A stretch of DNA of 64,000 bases from Burkholderia cenocepacia (GCF_014211915.1 NZ_CP060039.1:3038001-3102000), one strand, 5' to 3'. Numbered from the stretch's first letter, positions 40,529-49,251 are shown. The notes: generated from the sequence alone by a model not told the origin. A program made the numbers and translations.

Positions 40529-42292
40529 TTACAGATCTTCCGATCCGAGCAGCATCTCGGTGATGCCCTTGCCGGCCTGTACCATCGGCCAGACGTTTTC
40601 GGTCGGATCGGTCTGGAAGTCGAGAAACACGGTGCGGTCCTTCAGGCGCAGCGCTTCCTTCAGCGCCGGCTCCACATCCGAAGTCTTTTCGATCCGCATG
40701 CCGACATGGCCGTACGCTTCGGCGAGCTTCACGAAATCGGGCAGCGCATCCATGTACGAATGCGAATAGCGCTTGCTGTATTCGATCTGCTGCCACTGGC
40801 GGACCATGCCGAGGTAGCGGTTGTTCAGCGAAATGATCTTCACGGGCGTGTCGTACTGCAGGCAGGTCGACAGTTCCTGGATGCACATCTGGATCGAGCC
40901 TTCGCCCGTGATGCACAGCACGTCGTCGTCCGGATGGGCCATCTTCACGCCCATCGCCGCCGGCAGGCCGAAGCCCATCGTGCCGAGGCCGCCGGAGTTG
41001 ATCCAGCGACGCGGCTTGTTGAAACGGTAGAACTGCGCGGCCCACATCTGGTGCTGGCCGACGTCCGAGCACACGAACGCATTGCCGTCCGTCAGCTCCC
41101 ACGCCTTCTCGACCACGTACTGCGGCTTGATGATCTCGCTTTCGCGGTCGAACTTCAGGCAGTCCTTCGCGCGCCAGCCCTCGATGTCCTTCCACCATTG
41201 CGCGAGCGCCTCGGTGTCGGGGCCATGCTCGGCCGTCTGCAGTTGCTCGATCAGCTCCTTCAGCACTTCCTTCACGTCACCGACGATCGGGATGTCGACC
41301 TTCACGCGCTTCGAAATCGACGACGGGTCGATGTCGATGTGAATGATCTTGCGCGGGCGCGACGCGAAGTGCGCCGGGTCGCCGATCACGCGGTCGTCGA
41401 AGCGGGCGCCGATCGCGATCAGCACGTCGCAGTGCTGCATCGCCATGTTCGCTTCGTAGGTGCCGTGCATGCCGAGCATGCCGAGGAATTTCTTGTCCGA
41501 CGCGCGATAGCCGCCGAGGCCCATCAGCGTGTTCGTGACCGGGTAGCCGAGCAGGTCCGCGAACTGGTTCAGTTCACGCGACGCGTCGGCGAGGATGATG
41601 CCGCCACCCGTGTAGATGTACGGACGCTTCGCGGTCAGCAGCAGCGACACGGCCTTGCGGATCTGGCCCGAATGGCCTTTCGTGACAGGGTTGTACGAGC
41701 GCAGCGACACGCTCTTGATCGGCTCGTACTGGCACGGCGTCTTCGAGATGTCCTTCGGGATGTCGATCAGCACCGGGCCCGGCCGGCCGGTGCGGGCGAT
41801 ATAGAACGCCTTCTTGACGGTTGCCGCGAGGTCGCGGACGTCCTTCACGAGGAAGTTGTGCTTCACGCACGGACGCGTGATGCCGACGGTGTCGCATTCC
41901 TGGAATGCATCCTGGCCGATCGCGGCAGTCGGCACCTGGCCGCTGATCACGACCATCGGGATCGAATCCATGTAAGCCGTTGCGATGCCGGTCACCGCGT
42001 TGGTGACACCGGGGCCCGACGTCACGAGGCAGACGCCGACATTGCCGGTGGAGCGCGCATACGCATCGGCTGCGTGCACGGCCGCCTGTTCATGGCGCAC
42101 CAGCACGTGCTGAATCTTGTCCTGCTTGTACAGCTCGTCGTAGATGTAGAGAACCGAGCCGCCGGGGTAGCCCCAGATGAATTCGACGTTTTCGTCGGCC
42201 AGTGCCTTCATGAGCACGGTACCGCCGATGGAGTCGCTATCGGGAGGGGAAAGGGGTTCCGACGTGGAGAATTCCGCGCTGGGCATGTTCAT
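40529..42292 (-). CDS. ilvB: Acetolactate synthase large (catalytic) subunit
   Basis: ATG 42292 (MNMPSAEFSTSEPLSPPDSD) was chosen over an upstream in-frame Met at 42406; AAAGGTC lies before it. The 587-residue ThDP enzyme has FIWGYPGGSVLYIYDELY, the catalytic Glu68 in VRHEQAAVHAADAYAR, FAD region LIAIGARFDDRVIGD, and the ThDP/Mg motif from GEGSIQMCIQELST to NNRYLG. It makes acetolactate. First gene of ilvBHC. Confidence 0.97.
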   Translation of the reverse strand: MNMPSAEFSTSEPLSPPDSDSIGGTVLMKALADENVEFIWGYPGGSVLYIYDELYKQDKIQHVLVRHEQAAVHAADAYARSTGNVGVCLVTSGPGVTNAVTGIATAYMDSIPMVVISGQVPTAAIGQDAFQECDTVGITRPCVKHNFLVKDVRDLAATVKKAFYIARTGRPGPVLIDIPKDISKTPCQYEPIKSVSLRSYNPVTKGHSGQIRKAVSLLLTAKRPYIYTGGGIILADASRELNQFADLLGYPVTNTLMGLGGYRASDKKFLGMLGMHGTYEANMAMQHCDVLIAIGARFDDRVIGDPAHFASRPRKIIHIDIDPSSISKRVKVDIPIVGDVKEVLKELIEQLQTAEHGPDTEALAQWWKDIEGWRAKDCLKFDRESEIIKPQYVVEKAWELTDGNAFVCSDVGQHQMWAAQFYRFNKPRRWINSGGLGTMGFGLPAAMGVKMAHPDDDVLCITGEGSIQMCIQELSTCLQYDTPVKIISLNNRYLGMVRQWQQIEYSKRYSHSYMDALPDFVKLAEAYGHVGMRIEKTSDVEPALKEALRLKDRTVFLDFQTDPTENVWPMVQAGKGITEMLLGSEDL

Positions 42293-42647
42293 TTTGACCT
42301 TTCGAATTTTCGGCAAAAAATTGATCGGGTGCTCTCTGCCGGGCTTGTGGCTCGGGTTCAAGCGGCGCGTCCAGTTTGAAGGGCGGGCTTCTTGGGCCAG
42401 CCTCAAATGAGACCATCACTTCATGTTGCGAATCGCTGACGATAGCGGGTCGTGATGGGGCCGTCAAGTAAAATATCCCGCAGCGCATCATGCACGCCGC
42501 GGGGCGTCCCGCCGGCGCGGCTCGCGCGCAACGTGCGGCGCCCGACCCGGTGCCAAGCCGCACGAAAATTTGATAGCATCCGCGGGTTTTACGAAATTTT
42601 TCGACCTTTTACACCACGCAGCGGGCCGCAGCGCATACCTTCACGGA
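42293..42647. promoter_or_regulatory. Divergent intergenic region between ilvB and the sigma factor gene
   Basis: The 355 bases hold no convincing gene. On the minus strand an ilvB promoter lies at 42439-42467, leaving a roughly 140-base leader that shows no Ile/Val/Leu-rich ORF. On the plus strand the AT-rich stretch around 42565-42615 before the sigma factor gene may hold a promoter, but I see no clear hexamers. Confidence 0.5.
42439..42467 (-). promoter_or_regulatory. Sigma-70 promoter for the ilvBHC operon
   Basis: On the minus strand TTGACG (42462-42467) and TATCGT (42439-42444) are separated by 17 bases. The predicted start is near 42432, about 140 bases before the ilvB ATG. Confidence 0.7.
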
Positions 42648-43211
42648 ATGGCATCAGACAAGGAACTCGCCGACTTTCTGGCGGGCGTCGAAAGGCGCGC
42701 GTTCAAGCAGGCTGCGTACGCCGTGCGTGACGACGATGCGTCGCTCGACATCGTGCAGGACGCGATGATCAAGCTCGCGGAAAAGTACGGCGACCGGCCG
42801 TCGGCCGAGCTGCCGCTGCTTTTTCAGCGGATCCTGCAGAACGCGATCCACGACTGGTTCCGCCGGCAGAAGGTCCGCAATACGTGGGTGACGCTCTTCT
42901 CGTCGCTGAACAACACCGACGACGACGACTTCGACCCGCTCGAAACACTCGAATCCGCGGACGACAACGCGGGCGTCGAGAGCAGCGAGCACCGCCTCGA
43001 ACGAGAGCAGGTTCTGGCCCTGATCGACGAAGAAATCCAGAAACTTCCGGCGCGTCAACGGGAAGCGTTCCTGATGCGTTATTGGGAAGATATGGATGTC
43101 GCCGAGACTGCCGCCGCAATGGGGTGCTCCGAGGGCAGCGTCAAGACGCACTGCTCACGAGCCACTCATACCCTGGCGCAAGCGCTCAAGGCCAAAGGAA
43201 TCACGCTATGA
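42648..43211 (+). CDS. RNA polymerase sigma factor, ECF type
   Basis: ATG 42648 (MASDKELADFLAGVERRAF) gives 187 residues. Region 2 spans about 10-80 (YAVRDDDASLDIVQDAMIKLAEKY, then QNAIHDWFRRQKVRN), followed by an acidic linker, and region 4 spans about 125-180 (LPARQREAFLMRYWEDMDVAETAAAMGCSEGSVKTHCSRA as a helix-turn-helix). Its stop overlaps the start of a DUF3619 gene (ATGA), suggesting that protein may be a partner or anti-sigma factor. Target genes are unknown. Confidence 0.9.
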   Translation: MASDKELADFLAGVERRAFKQAAYAVRDDDASLDIVQDAMIKLAEKYGDRPSAELPLLFQRILQNAIHDWFRRQKVRNTWVTLFSSLNNTDDDDFDPLETLESADDNAGVESSEHRLEREQVLALIDEEIQKLPARQREAFLMRYWEDMDVAETAAAMGCSEGSVKTHCSRATHTLAQALKAKGITL

Positions 43212-43627
43212 GCTCCGCAAACCGAGAACACGAATTCGCGCTGAAGGTGCGCCGCGCGCTGGACGAGCGCGCGTCCGCGCTGCCTGCCGCGACCACCGAT
43301 CGGCTGGCCGTCGCCCGCCGGGCCGCGCTCGCGCGCAAGAAGCCCGAAGCCGCGACCGCGCCGGTGTTCGTGCCGGCCTTCGCCGGCGCGGCCGGCGCCT
43401 ACGGCCCGACGCCCGCGAACCGCCCGCCGACGTCGTTCGGCCGCCGCCTGCTGCGCGCGTGGCCGCTCGCGTTGCTGCTCGCGGGGCTCGTCGGCATCGC
43501 GTACTGGGAAGACATGCAGCGCACCGCCGAACTCGCCGACATCGACGCGGCGATGCTCAGCGACGACCTGCCGCTCAACGCGTATCTCGACCACGGGTTC
43601 AACGCGTATCTTTCGCGCGCTCACTAA
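43208..43627 (+). CDS. DUF3619 family single-pass membrane protein
   Basis: The 139-residue protein has a polar N-terminal region (about 1-75) with HEFALKVRRALDERASALPAAT, one transmembrane helix (AWPLALLLAGLVGIAYW, about 85-101), and an acidic C-terminal tail (ELADIDAAMLSDDLPLNAYLD). The topology and the 4-base overlap with the sigma gene resemble anti-sigma factor pairs, but no conserved anti-sigma motif is visible. Role inferred only. Confidence 0.82.
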   Translation: MSSANREHEFALKVRRALDERASALPAATTDRLAVARRAALARKKPEAATAPVFVPAFAGAAGAYGPTPANRPPTSFGRRLLRAWPLALLLAGLVGIAYWEDMQRTAELADIDAAMLSDDLPLNAYLDHGFNAYLSRAH

Positions 43628-43653
43628 CAGACAATAACGAGGGGATCGTACGG

Positions 43654-44421
43654 GTGAGTCAGAAGCGCGGCCTGGCCGTATTTTTCGGATGCGTGATCGC
43701 GATCGCCGTTTCCTACGTCGCCACGTATCCCCGATTCCACCCGGCCCCCGCGACGATGCCCGTCGCGACCACCAGTTCCGCCGCGCCGGCGTCGGCCGCG
43801 GCCGGGCTGACCACCGAACTTCCGCCGCTGCCGCTTCCCCTGCCGCTACCGGCCGCCGCCGGCCCGCTGTCGTGGGCGCGCCTCACGCCGGCGCAGCACG
43901 CGGCCCTCGCCCCGTTCGCCGACCAGTGGGACGGCTTCAGCGATGCCCGCAAGCGTAAATGGCTGAAGATCGCATCGCGTTTCGCGAAGTTGTCGCCGGA
44001 TGACCAGAAGCGCCTGCAGGAGCGGATGACCGAATGGGCGAAGATGACGCCCGAGCAGCGCCGCGTCGCACGCGAGAACTACCAGAGCGCGAAGGAACTG
44101 TCCGCGCAGGCGCGCGAGCGCGCGTGGAAGGCCTATCAGCAACTCCCCGAGGAGCAGAAGGAACGGCTTGCCGCCGCCGAACGCCGCCGCAAGCCGAGCG
44201 TCGTCAGCGCGCCGCCGACCGTCGCCGACCGTGACGTCCGCCGCCTCGTCAATTCGCACGAACACCCGGCCAGCGGTGCGGCCGCCGCTCCGGCGCCCGC
44301 GTCGGCCGGCGTCGCCGCGCAGCCGGTGCCCGCGTCGTCGACGTCCGGCACCGCGTCCGCACCGGCCGCCGTGGCGCCGGTGTCGCCCGCCGACGCGCCT
44401 TCGCTGTTCAAGGGCTCCTGA
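43654..44421 (+). CDS. DUF3106 domain protein
   Basis: The GTG start (43654) has AGGGG upstream. The 255-residue protein begins with a membrane anchor or signal (VFFGCVIAIAVSYVATY), then a Pro/Leu-rich spacer, then the DUF3106 core (about 75-165) with repeats such as LSPDDQKRLQERMTEWAKMTPEQRRVARENY, and an Ala/Pro-rich low-complexity tail. Probably envelope-anchored and periplasmic; function unknown. It lies between DUF3619 and RDD genes. Confidence 0.82.
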   Translation: MSQKRGLAVFFGCVIAIAVSYVATYPRFHPAPATMPVATTSSAAPASAAAGLTTELPPLPLPLPLPAAAGPLSWARLTPAQHAALAPFADQWDGFSDARKRKWLKIASRFAKLSPDDQKRLQERMTEWAKMTPEQRRVARENYQSAKELSAQARERAWKAYQQLPEEQKERLAAAERRRKPSVVSAPPTVADRDVRRLVNSHEHPASGAAAAPAPASAGVAAQPVPASSTSGTASAPAAVAPVSPADAPSLFKGS

Positions 44422-44427
44422 ACGGCC

Positions 44428-44934
44428 GTGGCAAACGCCCGCGCGCCCGACACCCCGACCGCCGCGCCGTCCGTGCGACGGCGCCTCGCCGCGCTACTCT
44501 ACGAGGGCGTGCTGCTGTTCGGCGTCGTGTTCTTCGCCGGGCTCGCGTTCAGCCTCGCGACGCAGCAACGCAACGGCCTCGTCCATCACAACCTGCTTGC
44601 CGCGTGGATCGCGCTCGTCGTCGGCGCGTATTTCGTGTGGTTCTGGACGCACGGCGGCCAGACGCTGCCGATGAAAACCTGGCGGCTGCGGCTCGAATCG
44701 TCGAACGGCCGGCCGCTGAGCGCCGGCCACGCGCTCGTCCGCTACGTGCTCGGCTGGCTGTGGTTCCTGCCGCCGCTCGCGCTGCACCCGCTCCTCGGCC
44801 TGTCGGTACCCGTCACGCTCGCGCTCGCCGCCGCGTGGATCATCGTATGGGCCGGCGCCGCCCGGTTGCACGCCGGCCGCCAGTTCCCGCACGACCGGAT
44901 CGCGCGCACCCGCGTCGTCGCGATACCGCGCTGA
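44428..44934 (+). CDS. RDD family membrane protein
   Basis: The GTG start lies 7 bases after the DUF3106 stop. The 168-residue protein has three to four hydrophobic segments (GVLLFGVVFFAGLAFSLA; LAAWIALVVGAYFVWFW; WFLPPLALHPLLGLSVPVTLALAAAWIIVW). RDD proteins are named for Arg-Asp-Asp in helix one; here the N-terminal helix reads RRRLAALLYEGVLLF, so the acidic pair is replaced by Tyr-Glu. The conserved GQTLPMKTWRLRL segment is present. Function unknown. Confidence 0.84.
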   Translation: MANARAPDTPTAAPSVRRRLAALLYEGVLLFGVVFFAGLAFSLATQQRNGLVHHNLLAAWIALVVGAYFVWFWTHGGQTLPMKTWRLRLESSNGRPLSAGHALVRYVLGWLWFLPPLALHPLLGLSVPVTLALAAAWIIVWAGAARLHAGRQFPHDRIARTRVVAIPR

Positions 44935-45092
44935 CGCGCCGCATTCGCCAGACGAAAGCCGCTCGCTCGGTGCTCCTGCCCTCCGGACGGCCTTGCCGAA
45001 CAAGCTTCGGCCGTTCAGTGCGGCAGATGACGCAACGCCCGCTCGTTCACTGCTAAACACCCTTCAACGGTCGTAATAAGAACGTCTCGTGA

Positions 45093-45110
45093 CTGTCATG
45101 GCACAGTCAC
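45093..45110 (+). promoter_or_regulatory. Pho box upstream of the plcP-like gene
   Basis: CTGTCATGGCACAGTCAC is two 7-base direct repeats, CTGTCAT and CAGTCAC, separated by 4 bases, one mismatch from the PhoB half-site consensus CTGTCA(T/C). It ends 46 bases before ATG 45157. The best -10 candidate, TAATGT at 45132-45137, lies further away than in E. coli Pho promoters. A weak third half-site (ACGTCTC) may start at 45082. Confidence 0.6.
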
Positions 45111-45156
45111 GCCCGCATGGCGGAATGCCGGTAATGTCAACCGGCGCGAGTCATGC

Positions 45157-46095
45157 ATGGGCCAGAAAACGTCCGCGACCTCACTGTTTCGTCACCCCAT
45201 CGGCGCCCGCGCCGCCACTGCGTTCCTGTCCGGCTCGGGGGCAACCGACGGCGTGGTGTCGCACAAGCCGCCCGTCGCGCCCACCACGCAGCACGAGGAC
45301 CCCGAGCCGTCCGCCCATCGCTACCGCACCATCTGGCTGTCCGACATCCACCTCGGCTCGAGCGGCTGCCAGGCGCCCTACCTGCTGGATTTCCTGCGTC
45401 ACAACGACTCGGAATACCTGTACCTGGTCGGCGACATCATCGACGGCTGGCAGCTGAAAAAGGGCTGGTACTGGCCGCAGGCGCACAACGACGTCGTGCA
45501 GAAGATCCTGCGCAAGGCGCGCAAGGGCACGCAGGTCGTCTACATCCCCGGCAACCACGACGAAGGCGCCCGGCAATTCTGCGATCTCGCGTTCGGCGAC
45601 ATCCAGGTGCGCGGCGAGGCATTCCACACGACGCTCGCAGGCAAACGTTTGTGGATCGTGCACGGCGACCTGTTCGACGGCGTGATCCAGCACGCGAAAT
45701 GGCTCGCGTACCTCGGCGACACGCTCTACACGCTGATCCTCGTGCTGAACCGCTGGTTCAACCGGATCCGCAGCCGGCTCGGCTTCCAGTACTGGTCGCT
45801 GTCGCAGTACCTGAAGCACCAGGTCAAGAACGCGGTCAACTTCATCTCGCAGTTCGAGACCGTGATGACCGACGAGGCGCGCCGCCGCGGCTGCGACGGC
45901 GTCGTGTGCGGCCACATCCACAAGGCCGAGATTCGCGACATCGACGGCGTGCTGTACTGCAACGACGGCGACTGGGTCGAAAGCCTGTCCGCGCTCGTCG
46001 AAACGATGGAAGGCGAACTGAAGATCGTCTACTGGACGGTGATGCGCACCGCACCGTCGGAGACCACGTCGCGCAAGGCCAAGGCCGCTGCCTGA
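45157..46095 (+). CDS. Calcineurin-like metallophosphoesterase, PlcP-type phospholipase C (COG2908)
   Basis: The 312-residue protein has the five metal motifs of the fold: LSDIHLG, YLVGDIIDGW, IPGNHDEGA, VHGDLFD and CGHIHKAE. The segment GCQAPYLLDFL, then WYWPQAHNDVVQKILRKARKGT, and FQYWSLSQYLKHQVKNAVNFI, are typical of the PlcP branch rather than of true LpxH (about 240 residues). PlcP removes the head group of membrane phospholipids to give diacylglycerol during phosphate starvation. Databases often call this family UDP-2,3-diacylglucosamine diphosphatase. The first 55 residues are variable. It precedes a glycosyltransferase and dgkA and follows a Pho box. Confidence 0.8.
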   Translation: MGQKTSATSLFRHPIGARAATAFLSGSGATDGVVSHKPPVAPTTQHEDPEPSAHRYRTIWLSDIHLGSSGCQAPYLLDFLRHNDSEYLYLVGDIIDGWQLKKGWYWPQAHNDVVQKILRKARKGTQVVYIPGNHDEGARQFCDLAFGDIQVRGEAFHTTLAGKRLWIVHGDLFDGVIQHAKWLAYLGDTLYTLILVLNRWFNRIRSRLGFQYWSLSQYLKHQVKNAVNFISQFETVMTDEARRRGCDGVVCGHIHKAEIRDIDGVLYCNDGDWVESLSALVETMEGELKIVYWTVMRTAPSETTSRKAKAAA

Positions 46096-46123
46096 CACAA
46101 CCCTACTTACAGGACATGCCGCG

Positions 46124-47158
46124 ATGAAGATCATGATCGTCACCGACGCGTGGGAACCGCAGGTCAACGGCGTCGTGCGCACGCTGAAGAGCACGGCGCG
46201 CGAACTCACGGCGCTCGGCCACCGCGTCGAACTGCTGACGCCGCTGGAATTCCGCACGGTGCCCTGCCCGACCTACCCCGAGATCCGCCTGTCGATCCTG
46301 CCGTACCGCAAGCTGCGCGCGCGGATCGATGCGTTCGCACCCGACGCGCTGCACATCGCGACCGAAGGCCCGCTCGGCCTGGCCGCGCGGCGCTATGCGC
46401 GCGCCCGCAAGCTGCCGTACACCACCGCGTACCACACGCGCTTTCCGGAATACGTGCAGGCGCGCTTCGGTATTCCGCTCGCCGCCACCTACCGCTTCCT
46501 GCACTGGTTCCACGGCCCGTCGCTCGCGGTGATGGCGCCGACGCCGGTCGTCAAGCAGGACCTCGAGAAATTCGGCTTCACGAACGTCGTGCTGTGGACC
46601 CGCGGCGTCGATCTCGACATCTTCCGGCCGATGGAGTCGAAGGTGCTCAACACCGCGCGGCCGATCTTCCTGTACGTGGGCCGCGTCGCGATCGAGAAGA
46701 ACGTCGAGGCGTTCCTGCGCCTCGACCTGCCCGGCTCGAAGTGGGTCGCGGGCGAAGGCCCCGCGCTCGCGGAACTGAAGTCGCGCTACCCGGAGGCGAA
46801 CTATCTCGGCGTGCTGTCACAGACCGAGCTCGCGAAGGTGTATGCTGCGGCCGACGTGTTCGTATTCCCGAGTCGCACCGACACGTTCGGCCTCGTGCTG
46901 CTCGAAGCCCTCGCCTGCGGCACGCCGGTGGCCGCGTATCCCGTCACGGGCCCGATCGACGTGCTCAGCGGCGGCGACGCGGGCGCGATGCACGAGGACC
47001 TGCAGGAAGCCTGCCTCGAGGCGCTGAAGATCGAACGCACGACTGCGCGCGCGTGGGCGGAACGCTTCTCGTGGCGCGCGGCATCCGAGCAGTTCGCGTC
47101 GCATCTGAAGCCGCTGCCGAAGACCGCGTACTCGCCAGCCGAAGGTGCCGCCGTTTGA
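46124..47158 (+). CDS. GT4-family glycosyltransferase, Agt-like (diacylglycerol glycosyltransferase candidate)
   Basis: The 344-residue GT-B protein opens MKIMIVTDAWEPQVNGVVRTL, the acceptor-side Gly-rich start, with HIATEGPLGLAARR and YTTAYHTRFPEYV. The donor domain has FLYVGRVAIEKNVEAFL and the GT4 EX7E motif in PSRTDTFGLVLLEALACGTPVAA. It is 28 bases after the PlcP-like gene. In bacteria that replace phospholipids under phosphate limitation, this gene pair makes glycosyl-diacylglycerol from the PlcP product. The sugar donor cannot be told from sequence. Confidence 0.84.
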   Translation: MKIMIVTDAWEPQVNGVVRTLKSTARELTALGHRVELLTPLEFRTVPCPTYPEIRLSILPYRKLRARIDAFAPDALHIATEGPLGLAARRYARARKLPYTTAYHTRFPEYVQARFGIPLAATYRFLHWFHGPSLAVMAPTPVVKQDLEKFGFTNVVLWTRGVDLDIFRPMESKVLNTARPIFLYVGRVAIEKNVEAFLRLDLPGSKWVAGEGPALAELKSRYPEANYLGVLSQTELAKVYAAADVFVFPSRTDTFGLVLLEALACGTPVAAYPVTGPIDVLSGGDAGAMHEDLQEACLEALKIERTTARAWAERFSWRAASEQFASHLKPLPKTAYSPAEGAAV

Positions 47159-47691
47159 AACGAGACCTGAACGACAAGATCCCGCCCCCCGCCGCGACGC
47201 CGTCACGGCACCGCCCGTTCGACGAGGAAGAGCCGCACGCCGATGCGGACGTGCACCCGCACGAGCCGCTCGGCCCCGACGACCGGCTCGCGCCGTTGCC
47301 GCCGAACCCGTACAAGCGCCACCGCGGCATCACGCGTGCGTGGTTCGCGCTCAAGCATTCGCTGAACGGCTTTCGCGTCGCGATCCGCGAGGAAAGCGCG
47401 TTTCGCCAGGAGCTCACGCTCGCCGCGCTGATGCTGCCGATCGGCGCGTTCGCGCCGGTGCCGGCCGCATCGCGCGCGCTGCTGATCGGCTCGGTGCTGC
47501 TGGTGCTGATCGTCGAGCTGCTCAACTCGAGCGTCGAAGCCGCGATCGACCGCATCTCGCTCGAGCGCCACGAACTCTCGAAGCGCGCGAAGGACCTCGG
47601 CAGCGCGGCCGTGACGGTCGCGCTGTTCGCGTGCGTGACGACGTGGGGCTTCGTGCTCGGGCCGGTCGTCGCACGCTGGCTCGGCTTCTAG
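47155..47691 (+). CDS. dgkA: Diacylglycerol kinase, prokaryotic DgkA type with N-terminal extension
   Basis: The likely TTG start (47155) overlaps the glycosyltransferase stop and has GAAGGTG upstream, giving 178 residues. The first 50 residues are a Pro/Asp/His-rich extension. The DgkA core (ITRAWFALKHSLNGFRVAIREESAFRQEL, then VELLNSSVEAAIDRISLERHELSKRAKDLGSAAV) contains the Glu-rich active site and three transmembrane helices. It phosphorylates diacylglycerol to phosphatidic acid, the competing fate to glycolipid synthesis. Extension removed, it has normal family length. Confidence 0.92.
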   Translation: MKRDLNDKIPPPAATPSRHRPFDEEEPHADADVHPHEPLGPDDRLAPLPPNPYKRHRGITRAWFALKHSLNGFRVAIREESAFRQELTLAALMLPIGAFAPVPAASRALLIGSVLLVLIVELLNSSVEAAIDRISLERHELSKRAKDLGSAAVTVALFACVTTWGFVLGPVVARWLGF

Positions 47692-47792
47692 ACAACCGCC
47701 CGGCGTCCTTCCCGTCGCCCGCATGCGGCGCTGCACCATGCGCCGCGCGGGGCCGCGATCATGAAATGCCCCGATGTGGCGAAACCCCGGTT

Positions 47793-47798
47793 TATAAT
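47793..47798 (+). promoter_or_regulatory. TATAAT -10 hexamer upstream of the tetR-type gene
   Basis: A perfect -10 sequence lies 95 bases before ATG 47893, in the only gap in this gene row. No good -35 hexamer is visible at 16-18 bases, so the promoter may need an activator. Confidence 0.4.
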
Positions 47799-47892
47799 CG
47801 TCCGCTAGACATAGAACAGCAACCCGCGCCGGACGAATCACGCAGCATCGATTGCAGCGCCCGCCAGTCCGGCACACACAGGGCCGGACGAC

Positions 47893-48651
47893 ATGGAAGC
47901 GAAACCTCCCCGCCGCACCCGCGAACGGATTCTCGAGTTGTCGTTGAAACTCTTCAACGAGATCGGCGAGCCGAACGTCACCACCACGACGATCGCCGAG
48001 GAAATGGAAATCAGTCCAGGCAACCTGTACTACCATTTCCGCAACAAGGACGACATCATCAACAGCATCTTCGCGCAGTTCGAGCAGCAGATCGAACGGC
48101 GGCTGCGCTTCCCCGAAGATCACCGTCCGACGATCGACGAAACCTGGTCGTACCTGCAGTACATGGCCGATTTCATGTGGACCTACCGGTTCCTGTATCG
48201 CGACCTCAACGACCTGCTCGCGCGCAACCGCACGCTCGAGACGCACTTCAAGCAGATCATCAGCCACAAGGTGCGCTTCGCGCACGACATGTGCGAGCTG
48301 CTCGTCTCCGATGCCGAAATGGTCGCGACGCCCGCCGAGATCGAAGTCATCGCCACCAACATGGCGGTGATCTCGACCTACTGGCTGTCGTACCAGTACG
48401 TGATGCATCCGCGCAAATACAACGACCAGGACGCGATCCGCGAAGAGCTGCACCAGGTGAGCATGCACGTGATCTCGATCATGGCCCCGTACCTGCGCGG
48501 CCGTTCGCGCCAGCTGTTCGACGACCTCGTCTCCGGCAAGCTGCCCAAGCGCCAGTTCACCGACTACCTGCCGCCGCGCGACGGCTCCCCGCGCCCCGCC
48601 GACAGCCCCGTCGTCACCGGGCAGGCGTCCTCCAAGGATTCCAAGCAATGA
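47893..48651 (+). CDS. TetR family transcriptional regulator
   Basis: The 252-residue protein has an N-terminal TetR DNA-binding domain (RTRERILELSLKLFNEIGEPNVTTTTIAEEMEISPGNLYYHFRNKDDIINSIF) and a long C-terminal ligand/dimer domain with QYMADFMWTYRFLYRDLNDLL. The C-terminal 30 residues are Pro/Ser-rich. Its stop overlaps the start of the LOG gene. It is longer than average TetR proteins. Ligand and targets are unknown; control of its own operon is the default guess. Confidence 0.88.
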   Translation: MEAKPPRRTRERILELSLKLFNEIGEPNVTTTTIAEEMEISPGNLYYHFRNKDDIINSIFAQFEQQIERRLRFPEDHRPTIDETWSYLQYMADFMWTYRFLYRDLNDLLARNRTLETHFKQIISHKVRFAHDMCELLVSDAEMVATPAEIEVIATNMAVISTYWLSYQYVMHPRKYNDQDAIREELHQVSMHVISIMAPYLRGRSRQLFDDLVSGKLPKRQFTDYLPPRDGSPRPADSPVVTGQASSKDSKQ

Positions 48652-49229
48652 AGGCAGTCTGCGTTTACTGCGGCTCGTCGTCCGGCGTGCGGCCCGTCTA
48701 TGCCGACGCCGCGCGCGCGTTCGGCCGCGCGCTCGTCGATGCGGGCCTCACGCTCGTGTACGGCGGCGGCCGCGTCGGCCTGATGGGCGTGATCGCCGAC
48801 GAAGTGATGGCGGCCGGCGGCCGGGCGGTCGGCGTGATCCCCGAGCTGCTCGTCGACAAGGAAGTCGGCCATACGGGGCTGTCGGAACTGCACGTCGTGC
48901 CCGACATGCACCATCGCAAGAAAATGATGGCCGACCTCTCCGACGCGTTCGTCGCGATGCCCGGCGGCGCCGGCACGCTCGAGGAGCTCTTCGAGGTCTA
49001 CACGTGGGCGCAGCTCGGCTATCACCGCAAGCCCGTCGCGCTCTACAACATCGATTCGTTCTACGATCCGCTGATCGCGCTGCTGCGCCATACGGTCGAC
49101 GAAGGCTTCATGCGGCCTGCCTATTTCGACGCGCTGTGCGTCGAATCGGAACCCGTCGCGCTGATCGAGCGGCTGCGCCACTACCAGCCGCCCGCCCGCG
49201 ACAAGTGGGCGCCCGACGCAGCGAAGTGA
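48648..49229 (+). CDS. LOG family protein (cytokinin riboside 5'-monophosphate phosphoribohydrolase type)
   Basis: The 193-residue protein starts MKAVCVYCGSSSGVRP and has the Rossmann-like nucleotide site LVYGGGRVGLMGVIADEVM and the family signature MPGGAGTLEELFEVYTWAQLGYHRKP, whose Glu is catalytic. Family members release adenine-type bases from nucleoside 5'-monophosphates. In bacteria their physiological substrate is often unclear. The start overlaps the TetR stop (ATGA), which ties the two together. Confidence 0.9.
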   Translation: MKAVCVYCGSSSGVRPVYADAARAFGRALVDAGLTLVYGGGRVGLMGVIADEVMAAGGRAVGVIPELLVDKEVGHTGLSELHVVPDMHHRKKMMADLSDAFVAMPGGAGTLEELFEVYTWAQLGYHRKPVALYNIDSFYDPLIALLRHTVDEGFMRPAYFDALCVESEPVALIERLRHYQPPARDKWAPDAAK

Positions 49230-49251
49230 TCCGCACCGGAAACCGCACGCG

